DNA from: Pleodorina starrii
Taxonomy: Eukaryota; Chlorophyta; Chlorophyceae; Chlamydomonadales; Volvocaceae
Reading direction: 5' to 3'
DNA length: 64,000 nucleotides
Assembly (NCBI GenBank): GCA_030267565.1
Contig: BRXU01000003.1
Location: 6,857,001 to 6,921,000 of the forward strand
Shown here piece by piece: positions 35,357-46,500 of this stretch. The translations under genes were made by a program, and so were the position numbers. Within the stretch, counting starts at the first letter, position 1; each line of letters starts with the position of its first letter. The notes below the pieces were generated by a model. That model was not told where the DNA came from. It did not search any database and saw only the letters and a list, made by a program, of their open reading frames with translations.

Positions 35357-38300
35357 GAGGCGTGCATTATTCACTATTATTGAAGGCCCTATTATGGCAT
35401 CCATGGGCCTAACTTCTTTTGTGGGCGCGCAGCATGTGATTGATTTCCGGTTTATAATAAAGGAGGAGACTGTATCGGACATTTGAGGGTAAGCGAATGT
35501 GACGTGATCACACAATTGTTACCACATTTTGGGCATTGCCAGGACTGGCCAGGACGTCACTACTGCGGCCTGACCTCCCAATCAGAGAAACCGGACCTCT
35601 TCAAGGGGATCACCGGAACGCGCAGCCGCCTGTAACGCGCAAGCCCCTGGGTGCGTGTCTGGTGAAGGTGGAGGTGGAGGGTCGGCGGCGGTGGAGGGCT
35701 CGGGGCTCGCGGCGGTGGGAGAGGCTCGACCGCGAATGCGCCAGGAATGGCAGCGACCCATATCGTTGAAACCACCGGCGGCACGCCACGAAACGCGCTG
35801 TCCCGCCTGAGGGCACGGGGCTCACGTTTGGTCTTGCGTCAGGCAGCCCCCGTTCGAGCGCCGCTGCCGCCGTGGCACACTCGCCCCACGGTCGTTGCGC
35901 CCCAGGAAGAGAAGAGGCGCGCGCCTTGAAAGTCGACACCACGTCCTTCTCACCACGGTCCTAACCGAGCAGCGGACCAGGTGACTCCGTGTTATAGTAC
36001 AGAACCTGGGAAAATGCCAGGCAAAGCGGAGTGGAGCTGAGGCGGGCCCCGTCTCAGCTTCCGGCGCCATCCTGTGCATCCACACACCCATGGGTTACAG
36101 TGGGCCAGCCGTAAGCCCCCACGACAGTAATAATGCTTACACAATTGCCAAACCCCCTATTTTGCGAAACGGACTGCCATGGGGAAAAGCCAGGGGCCCG
36201 GGGGCTGAAGTCCCATGGATGGACAACAAAATGCCGGCATGTCATCCTACCTACCCCGTCGTAGGCGAACAACGACGAACCAAACGCCCACCCACAAACG
36301 CGGCTCGCGAGGGGGACTTTCTCAGCAGCCAATCAACATGCTCCTCGACAGATGCTCGCTTCTTCTTAGGGGTGCTTTGTACAACGATTCATTCATCCAC
36401 GCGCACACCCACGCACCGCATTTCCCAACGCGCACCCCAGGGACCTTTAGGAGTCCGCGTTCGTTGGATACGAGCACAAGATCAGGCGTCGCCTCATTCG
36501 TTGAGGAGGTTGAATGTGCTCGTGACGAGTGCAGCAGTGCACTCACCTAATAACTGTGTCTGTGTGTGGACAGTTGTTTCGGGTCCCTTGGGCCCGCACA
36601 TTGTGTGCACTCTGAGCAAAAGCTGGCCATGATACCGTAGAGCGCATCCGGTAATGCGCATTATTCCTCGAACGGACAGCCTGTGGCCACGCCCACCTGT
36701 GCGTGTGGCCCCACTGACGCCGTAACCCCAGTGTACGGGATTTCCCCGGTGTTCGCCGGGACACTGTGGCCTTCGCGGCAATCTTCAACCCTCTCAAGCT
36801 TCTCATCTGTCTGACGGGCTACCTTCATCTGGTTACCAAGAGCGTGGCTGTGCGCGCCGTGATCGCGGCCGAACGGTTATGCCGTAGCTCGAAAGGGATG
36901 GACCGCGCGCTGGCCGCCGGGGGAGGAAAGCTGTCGGCACTTTCACCAAACGCACTGCCAGGGCCGTCGGGCTGTCCTTGAAACTCGGCCTGATTACTTC
37001 AATGCCGAGACGTTATCCTCGCTCAACAGCAAAAGCAGTTTGTCGCAACCGAAAGGTGACCCGGGCTTCGACTTTCGCTGGTTACGTCGTAATGGCAAAG
37101 CGACCTTCTGATGTTTGCAGGTAACTTCGATTCGCCTTGGTTAACACTCTCAATGACGAATGCTTACGCGAAGAACTGTGGACCGCAGGCATGCATTCGA
37201 GCTTAGGTTGCAAGGCTTTTCAACATGAAATCCAGATTTACATGGCCTTTTAACGCCTTCAGTAATCAATCAAGCAACCTGCTTAACGTAACCTTGCGTC
37301 CTTGCCAATCATGATCGTACGACAGTTACTTTTTGACTCTGCTGCGCAGGGATATGTTTAGGCAATTTAATTATATTTTGGTTATTCATCTTCTATCATA
37401 ACTGGAATCGGCGTCGAAAACAGCGGGAGAAAGTGTGGACAGGTTGACACGCACTTGCGCTCATTCCGATCGGGTTCACTTCATTTTTTGTTGAGTTTCA
37501 TAACAAGGTTCTAAGGGTAAGACCGCGAAACGCAAAATTAAACCATAGCGCGCGGAGGCGCCCGCCACAACGTTACATGCCATGAACACCTGTCCCCCAA
37601 ATTTGCTAGTATGATTCTAGTCGCTCTGTATCTTGAAGGTATGCGCTTCCTGAGTGCATCTCAGCCGTGCCTTTTCCGGCGCCCAGTCGTGGACCGGCGT
37701 GACTGCAGTGACAGCAATGGCCACAGCATTGCGCTAAAGCCCATAGTATTAGATATGCGCTTTATGAACGTTCTGCATTTGTAATTGTGGACTCGAGATC
37801 GGCCGAAACATTATCGTTCTGCGCAGCAGCACGTACGCCCAACGACCAACAGTCGCCGCGTTGCATCGAGCGGAGGTGCGCGTCTGGACGACTTTGCTAT
37901 ATTCTTATTCATTCAACTGTCATTAGGGCTTGGTACAAGTCGTTTCAAGCACTGTGGCGGATACCGGTGTTTGTCCAAACTACGCAGCTCCTCCGAAGCT
38001 TAAATGCAATAATTAAACTATCATAAGGTTAACATCTCCTGCTCTCATTTGTGCTTAACCTCCAGCACCGTTGCAGTAGCCCGGCCTGTGGTCGGAATCG
38101 GTCGGGGTCTGGGGAGGCGCTGCCCTACGGGCGTGGTCGGACATCGTTACCTTACACATATATAAGGTGCGTGTTTGTTTTATTCGGCAGAAACGGCGCG
38201 TCTTGCGGCGTAACACTTTGTCTAAGAGCTGCCCATCGGGTGTCTCGGTTACACGTTTCGCGCCGCGAGCGCCTCAGGCGAACTACACGATCAGTGTTAT

Positions 38301-38892
38301 TTGGTAGTGATGGCTGTCGGCACATGCAGGGCGTCGCTTATGGCAGCTGCTTTGCAGCTTTTGTGAGACACCGCCAGGGAGGCTCTCCTTGCGCCGCTGG
38401 GTGCCTGGGCGGCACGCAGCCAGGGGGCCGCGCCCCCCCTGCAGTGCATACCCAGGGATACGCCAGCATGCCATAACTTCATCCACGCCGCACGACCAAA
38501 GCTTACCAGCTGCCAACATAAAGGTCGTAGTCACCAACACCGCAGGCTGGCCCCGGTACCGTGCCCCACCGTAACCGCAAGTGTAAACCGTAACCCTGAC
38601 CGTAACCCTGGCCACGCAACACGCCGCCCTTGCAGGGTAGGGTCCAGCGCTGTATCGACGCTGCAACATCAACTTTGAGTAGCGCCTTATTACATGTGAC
38701 GACGCAACACATCTGCTTCCGGGGGGCCCACACGTTATTACGGAAAGGGCCAGACACGCGGGTCGCCCGCCGCCACTACCTCTGCTGCTGCCTCTGCTGC
38801 TGCTACCGGGCTACACTGTTGTCGTTGTTACTTTGAAGGAATGGCCCTAGCCGCCCCGAGCTCTCTCTAACGGCAAGCCCTGGTGAAGCCCC
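35357..38892. other. Intergenic between C and D
   Basis: No supported gene. 35620-35720 has a GGTGAAGGTGGAGG segment like that at 23720 upstream of B. 37290-37690 and 38585-39060 are the D copies of the blocks upstream of C. The DNA between (about 37690-38580) is an insertion relative to C and includes a GC-rich palindromic patch at about 38395-38450. CTG/CTC-rich triplets occur near 38775-38812. Confidence 0.4.
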
Positions 38893-40045
38893 ATGGAGGT
38901 GAGGACCGCATGCCTGGGTAGTTAATCAGATACGGGGTTGCACAATCCCCAACCACATAAAGCACACATGCCTGTGCGGCCTGCGAACATCTAACAGGGT
39001 TACGTTCGTGAATTACACGGCCAGGGAGGCCAACTGCCGGCTAGCCACCAAGCCCCCCGCGTCGCTGCGCAGCTCTCCGCCACTCATCTGCCTGGCCGTT
39101 GGCATCGCAGGACGTTAGCATGACATACGCAGGCGCGTCGCCCTCCCTTCCCCCCTTCCCAAACAAAAAAACGCACCGTTGCGCTCGCTTGCGTCTTGCC
39201 CCAACCCAGGCCGATCCCAGCAATGAGGAGGGGGCCGAAGGTGCGGCTCCCGCGGGGTCGTCACAGCCGCCGCTGCGGGCCGCACGTGCCCCCCTGCCCG
39301 TAGCCCCGACCCCAGGCGGCCAGCTGCCCCGGGCCGCACCGGACCAGCCCGCGACACTTCCCGCAGCCAGCACGGGTGCAGGCACCGGGTCTGGCGCTGG
39401 CGGCGCCTTGCCGCGGGGCCGCGCCTCCAGCGTCTCCCCGTCCCGCTTGGGCCCCCAGCTCGCGCTGCGGCCCATCCTGCTGTCCACCACGCGAACACCG
39501 GACGGGTCAGCCCACGCCCCCACGCAGCTGCTACAGCCCGTGGTCCGCATCCCAGCCGCCGGGCACGTGGGCGTGTTCGACATCAGCCGCGGCGAGCCCG
39601 CGACGGAGGCGGCCGATCCCCGGCTGCGTTCCCCGGCCAGACCGCCACCCGACGCCGCGGCGGCGGCGGCGACGGCGTTGGCCACAGCTCCAGCCGGCGC
39701 GGCCGCCGCCGGCCCTTCCGCAACCACCTCGCAGCCGCCACAGGTGCTCCGCGCCGTGAGGTCTCTCCGCGGGCCGACTGGAATCCCATCCGCCATGGCT
39801 GGCCCCGCCGCAGCCGGTGGCGGTGGTGGTGCTGAGAGGGGCTGGGGCGAGGGTGTCCCGGGCCACACGCCGGACGTGCCCCAGCCGCGGCCGCTTGCCA
39901 TGGCTTCCGCCCCTCCCGCTCCTCGCCTGCCGCCCGCTGCAGCGGGATTCCACAGCTCGCAGGATGCTGCCGCTCGGAGGATCGCGCAGCGGGCAGCTGC
40001 TGGCTTTCCACATGCAGTGGCGGCGTTTGGACCCCTGCAGCCGCC

Positions 40046-40076
<31 letters not shown>

Positions 40077-43000
40077 CAGCAGCAGCACTTGCTCCCCGTG
40101 CCCGAGCTGGGACTCAATCCCGCTGCGGGTTTCCATGGCGGCGCCGGCCCGGTGCTCCGCCAGGAACCGGCAGCCGAGGACCAGCAGGCGGAGGGCGGTG
40201 ATCAGATTGGTGGCGGCGGCGGTGGCGGCGGCGGTAACCTGAACGCGGCTGGCAACGAGCCGGATGCGCTTCCAGGCGAAATAGAAGTCACCGTTGCGGT
40301 GCGTGTGACCGCCGGCGCTCGGCGGGGCGGAGATATCACCGTGCGTGGGGGCTACATGCGGGGCCAGCACACCGGAAAGTTCAACGTCGGGCGGTACCAG
40401 GCGGATCGCGACTGCATTCAGTACAACGGCCGGTGGTTGTCGCGTTCGAATTTCGAAAAGGTACGGCAGGGGCTTCCACCATTCCTTTGTGAGTATTGTC
40501 AGTTGGCCTGGGATATACGAGAGTTTTAAAAATGCTGCATGTTGTTGGGCGTCTCCCAGGGAACACTAAAACAAAGGGGATACTGTACGCCCCTATCGGG
40601 AACGCAAACATGAGCGGTGCGAACGCGCACGCCGCTCCTTTCGTGGCAGACTTGGTTGAGTTGTCTCGTTTTTGGAGAATGTGGTTCGTAGCAGTTTTAA
40701 GGAAGCCCTCAAGGTCAGGCGAGTTTGCGGCAAAGCGCGAATGCCAACTTCACATTACAAGCATAAACGCGGCTACAGTAGGTGTTTCCGAGGAATGCTT
40801 TTGAATGCCGACAGGGTTCTTCCATCTCAACTAGCATGATAGAACATTGCGCTTTGATGCGGACCGCGGCTGCAAGCGGTCAACGCAGGCCTTATTGCGA
40901 AATGACTTCGTGAGACCTGGAACCACTGAGTGAGCCATGTAAAGGGCTATTGACTTTTACCGCTTCGGGGCCACAGCTTAGAAATGTTTGCCCACGCAGA
41001 CGGCATACAGACGGGCAGACAGGCTCATACCCAACGCCAGGGGCGTAACACGGCGAAGCCGCTCCGCGGCGGGACCTCCGCCCGACGAGCAGCTACACCA
41101 GGGAGGACAGATTTTGACAACAGTTATAGATGGGTTACGAACAAAAAAAGTCTATTTCAGGACAGCTGGCCCGCTCCCCACGGACTCTCGCCTTCCGAGT
41201 GTCTGTGGAGCCCGCTCATCAGCGGAACGACTTCCTGCTCTTGCAAGGAAGTCTGGGCAGCGGAGCGACTTCCTGCTCTTGCAAGGAAGTCTGGGCGCAG
41301 ATGAACATCTGCAGCGCAATGTCGAATGCTGCTTCTCGATCCCCTTTCTGCATCCCAAACGTGCTTCATTGTCCCCCTTTCGGCCTGAATGCTGCTCCTC
41401 CCCGTCCGTCCGTCCGTCCGTCCTCGCTCCCCAGGTTGGCGGCAGCAAGATGAACAAGTGGTACCGCTCCATCCGCGTGCTGCCCGATCTGGAACCTCTG
41501 GGCGAGTGGCTGGTGCGACACGGCTTTGAATTACAAAAGGGCCCCTCCAGACGGAGCAGCAAGAAGCCGGTAGCGGACAGCGGCGACGAGCAGCCCATGA
41601 TGGGAGGTCCGGCGGCGGTGGCGGCACCGCCGCCGCCGTTCCCCTTCCCGCCACGCGGCCCTGCCGTCGCCGGCACCGCCGCCTCAACGCCTAGCGCACA
41701 AGCAAGCGCCGAGGCCCCGGGATTCCCCGAGCAGCAACTGTTGGCCCATGTCCCGGTGCTGGCAGTCGCAACTGTCCGGCCCCAACCCCACGGCCTCAGC
41801 GATCCCCTGCCCGACCCCCTATTGGAACCGCTCGCGGCCGGCGGCAGCGGCATAGGCGTTGAAAGCCCCGGTGGCAGCGGCGGCGCCGGGGGCACCGGCG
41901 GCGGCAGCGGTGCCGGTCGTGCCTTCCTGCAGCGGCTGATGAACACGCTGCCCGGGTCTTCGCAGCGGGTTTTGCTGCCGACCACCCAGGCCGACCTAGA
42001 ACCGTCAGCACGAGCCGCCGCCGCTGGGCCCGGCCCCGGGCCGCCGGAAGTGGCGGGTTTTGCGGGCTGGGGTGCCGGCAGTAGCTGGGACGCTGCAGCT
42101 GCGGCGGCACCGCCACCGCAACCGCTCGCTACAGACACGGACATTCTGGCATCCTCCCTTCCGCAAAGCGGCAGTGAGATGCTGACGCTGCCGCCGGGGA
42201 CCCAGGGAATGCCCATGTTGCAGCGGCGACAAGTGCTGCAGCCGCCCCCGGACCATTACCTAGCTGGCCCCGACCATGCGCCGCCACTCGCGCCGCTACC
42301 GCTCCCTTCCAGGCTGCCGACCAGGCCGCTCACGACCCCTCCACAGCAGATCCTGACGCAGCGATTTGCGCGGCCACCGGCGCAGGAGCCTCACGGCGAG
42401 GGCCCCCCATCGCCACCGCCACGGCCGCCGCTGCCGGCGCCACAGCATCAGCAGCGGGAGCAGCAGCAGCAGCAGCAGCAGGGTGACGTCGAGATGGTAG
42501 ATTTGCGACCTGGGCATGACAACTGGGGCCCAGCGTCGGCGGCGGCAGGGGCAGCGGCAGGGGCCACAACAGCGGCGGCAGTGCCCGACGCGCCGCTGCT
42601 GCATCCGGGTCTCTCGGGTGGAGTCCTGCCTCACGTGACCCGCATCCGGCGGCTTCGGACTGAGTCTGCGGGGCCCGGTGAGGCACTGGAATGGGGACAC
42701 CGGCCGGTGTGGTACCCTGGCGGCCCGGAGCCTCACGAGCAGCAGCCCCAGCAGCCAACGCCTGAACAGGACAGCGCGGGAGGGCCTGATCAGGACATGG
42801 AGGACGTGGGTCGGGGTCAAGTGCCGCCTGGTGGGCTTCCTGCCGGTTTTGCTCCCTGGCATGGCGTGGTTCCCCTCGCTGGTTTGCCGCACAACCGTGA
42901 CTCGGTTTTACGTGCAGCAGCAGCAGTGGCAGCAGAAACAGAACAACGGCCACTGCCGCCACTGCAGCAACAGCTGCAGCATAACCAACAACTATACCAC

Positions 43001-43531
43001 CAACAGCAACTGCAGCAGCAACAGCAGCAACACCATAACCAGCAACAGCAGCAGCAGCGCCGTCAGCATCATCAGCAGCAGCAGGAGCTGCAGCGACGGC
43101 AGCAGCAGCAGCAGGAGGAGCAGGAGCAGCAGCAGGAGCAACCGTTGCATTGGCGACGGCGGGCCCTTGCAGCAATCAGAGACGAAGACATACGTGCACC
43201 TCCGGGCTCCACTGGGCCGCGCCTGCTCCCACCGCCTCCCCCACAGCACACGCCACAGCAACACCACCCCGCCTCGCTACATGCTGGGACGCAGCAGCCC
43301 ACACCGCATCACACCGCCTCTCTGACCCTGGACGTATCTTCCACGCCTTCAACCTCGCGAGTGGATTTCGATTCACATGCAACACAGCAGCGAATTGCCG
43401 GGCGCCTCGCGGCACAGCATTACACGCAGCAGCAGCAGGCGCAGCGGCAGCAGCAGCGGCGGCAGTGGCGGCGTATTAGGGATGATGCCGGGGACGAAGA
43501 TGAGCAGGATGATAGGGAGGGTGCTAAGTAA
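38893..43531 (+). CDS. VARL-family (RegA-like) SAND-domain transcription factor, gene D
   Basis: Proposed coding exons 38893-38898 (ATG GAG, GTGAGG donor), 39210-40460 and 41435-43531, phase 0 throughout, 1,117 residues. Exon 2 opens ADPSNEEGAE; it shares LALRPIL with B. The VARL domain (about residues 360-465) reads VTVAVRVTAGARRGG, GYMRGQHTGKFNVGRYQ, ADRDCIQYNGRWLSRSNFEK, intron, VGGSKMNKWYRSIRVLPDLE, PLGEWLVRHG, then a basic RRSSKK tract. A motif LQRLMNTLP downstream has counterparts in A and B. The C-terminal half is Pro/Gln-rich, with a long polyglutamine-histidine region at about 42950-43140, and ends in acidic DDAGDEDEQDDREG. It is the intact sister of pseudogene C. The stop TAA overlaps a consensus donor (GTAAGG at 43528), so an alternative longer 3' form cannot be excluded. 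By position it would be the rlsC counterpart; inference only. Confidence 0.8.
41221..41296. repeat. 38-bp tandem duplication in the VARL intron of D
   Basis: AGCGGAACGACTTCCTGCTC and the following 18 bases (41221-41258) repeat at 41259-41296 with one difference. C has a single copy at about 35058, so the duplication is specific to D. Confidence 0.85.
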
Positions 43532-46500
43532 GGTTGCGGGCACAGGCGTGCAGCGGCGGGCAGCCCCGATCCTGCTGACGCCCGATTGGCGGGGCCTGCC
43601 ACCGCCAGAGCGCCAGGGCGCCAGCCGGACCTCCAGCAACTGCAGCCTGGCCGATTGATCAGAATAATTCGAAGATTGGTATGATTGGCTGGGTGAGTTG
43701 TTTGGGAGTATTAACTGAATGACGAACCTGACTAGACGTGCGGACTGAGAGACCAGACTCGGACGGACTGACTTGACCGGCCCCATCGGGCCACCGCCAA
43801 CGCGTTTGTCGTCTGCCGTACAAATTGGTCCGTGCCATACATGTACTAACGGTGTGTGCATATGAGCGCGCAAGTTTTGTTTGTCTTGGAGGGCGGAGCC
43901 GCCATCGTGCATGCCAGTGCATGGCCTGATGAGGCTTCAGGCATTCCGGGTCGCCGACCGACCTCTTATACCGTCGTGTACCGGGCCTAAGAATTCGGAA
44001 TGAAAGCTCATACGTGTGTGACCTCCCGCTTCCACTCGTTATGTGGGTGGTGTCCCAACGGGCCAGGGCGTCAACTTGGACGCGTTACTGTTGTCGCCGA
44101 GTTTTGCAAGGGATGGAGCGCCCCATCAGGGCAACCGCCGTACGTAGCCGCTCGACCATCCTTGTCGGACCGTCCGGGAACGCAGGGCACTGGCCGTATT
44201 TTATGCATTCCGGGCGTGATGCTTGTTAATTTGGCGTGTTGCGCTGCGCTCTGCGTGTTGCGTTTTGCATATCGCGCGGTGTCTCTGCGCTTCCAGCAGC
44301 ACCGGACATACAAATAAAAACGCCGGCATTGCCACAAACCGTACTGCCGTACTGCTACATCTTGGAACCCACGGAGCCCCGTCCCTGTTTCTCGGTTAAC
44401 GACCAACCCAACTTGCTGCACATCGCGCTGTAACACGGTTAGCTGGGTGGGTTTCAGCGCGGATGCGGGAGGCATTTGATGGCGTTTAGTCGAGACGGGA
44501 CGGGACGGGAGGGAAGGGGACGGGAGCGCTTGGAAAAGGCAGTGTAAGAAAGCACGGACGGTGTTTGGGCCCCGTTTCTGATGAGGTGGGCATTCATTGG
44601 GCTGGGTGGTCATTGTTTGGCGCGCGCGCGTGAATTTGCGGGCGAAATGGGCCAGGCATCTGGCCGTGACAAGCGGGACATGATGCCCGGCCCTGTACCT
44701 TTTGGAAATGCTTGTCGCTGGCAGTGTCGCTTCGCCTAAAATTAGCATTACGCCGTGCGCCACAGCCGCTTGCTGGTGTGGCGCCGCACGGAACGCACAC
44801 AATGGCACTGTGACAGCCCACGGCAGGGGTTGCCTTCACCTGCTGGTGTTTCTGCCTTGCGTCATGGTGTTTGTGCCTTGCCGTGCGTGCTTGCGTTTGG
44901 CGTTAGTGTATATGTCCATATGTGTGTTTGAGCGTGCGGTTGTGAATGCGCATACCATCTTACTGTGTATGCGATTGTGGGCGCGGAAGCGTGGTGATGG
45001 AACCGGATCCCCACGGCCGGCGGCCGGCAGAGATGGCGCGGTCGTGCAAGCAAATGGGACAGGCTATGTCACGGCCCGTGCCGTTGAGCTGACTCGCTGA
45101 AACGTTGCAGGGCGGCGGGCAGCGCAGGGGCCGTGACCAACAGGGAGGCCGGGGCTGTGCCGTCGGGGTTTCGTTGGAACACATACGCTGATGAGGCAAA
45201 AGGGGCTCTCTTGGGAGAGGGAATGGCGGGCCGCCCAGTGGCGCCGGCGTGAGACCGACGTGAGGCCCGCCGCAATGTCAACGAGCGAAATCATTCATTG
45301 ACTTGCGCACGTACGTATGGACGAGTGTACATGGACGCCGAGAGGCGGAGGGCGGGCGGGCGTGCCGCAACGCGATCGAGGGACATATGCAACCTCGCCC
45401 ACCTCGCACAAATGCGGGGACAGTGTCGTACTGACTAAAGTGAAACGGACGAGCATGTACGGACAAGCCCCGGGCGATCGACGGGGCGGTGTTGCTGGCG
45501 CCGGGTGAGGGCTGAGGGGTGACCCTACCTGCAACTACATCCCTTGGCGTCTTTGTTTGACGCTACACGCGCCTTACCTTTCTTGGCGTCGTATAGAGAT
45601 GCCGAACACTCCGGACGTACCGTACGACTAGACGGGACGCAGACCGTGCAGTCCCACAAAGGGGACGGCGGACGCGTGCCTAGCAGTTTGCAGGATGCGC
45701 TGGCAGACCGTGTGGCGTGCAACGGTTGCGTGCGTGCTGTGTGTGTATGCATGCGTGATGTAAACGCGTGAGGTGTGTAAAGCATACACGCATACTAGTG
45801 CCCTCCCACGCAGGGGGGCAGCAGGAATAACGAAAGGCCTGAGAGGACAGCACTGCGTGCGTCAGCTGTGCAACGCGCGCTGCGGGGTGTGCTGCGATGT
45901 CGCGGGTCGGAGGGTTCCTCCCATCCAGGCCGAGGGGTCAGCTGGCCAGCTGGTCGTGCACTGCATACAAAAGTATCGTGCCTGGATTAGCTTGGATCCA
46001 GGGAAGGTCTGTGCGGGAGCTGCTAGCAGTGGGTATTTGGCGTGTCTGCGACCCGCACTGCGGGGCCCAGTGCACCTTCCTTTAAGGCCCACCAGCAGGC
46101 ACCAGCAGCAGACTGCAAGCCACCTGGTGAATTTTTGGCCTTTTCCCGGATCTAGCAATTACCGCGGGTAACGGCGTTTCAGGCGTGTACCGTCGCTACT
46201 GGCATTTGCATTGGCATTCCGCACGAGGCCCTACCGTTTGCGGACTTGGTGCCTGCGCCGGCAAGGCCAGCAGCGCCAAGCGCGGCCAGTCGGAAACGCG
46301 TCACATCACGCGATAGCGTGAAGCTGTGCGCCAAGAAGCGCCCGTGTGTATATAGTATTTATCAGTGGCCATATGCTGAGATTTCTATGGCGGTTGCAGG
46401 ATCCCTGCTGGCCCCAGGCAGTAGCTGAAACGCCGAGAACGCTTGCTGGTTGCGGCTAACGCTCCGAGGTGTAACCGTGTCGTAACCTTAAGGACGAGTT

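Noticed and set aside
39099..39209. Upstream extension of the D exon as an N-terminus
   Set aside because: The frame is open by chance through a polypyrimidine tract ending in a CCCAG acceptor; homologous exons of A and B start at the same ADxxxE point after an acceptor.
42992..43302. Leu- or Cys-rich minus-strand frames
   Set aside because: Reverse reading of the CAG-rich polyglutamine region of D.
44071..44808. 245-codon minus-strand gene after D
   Set aside because: No motif or conserved pattern, and it overlaps the probable 3' UTR of D.
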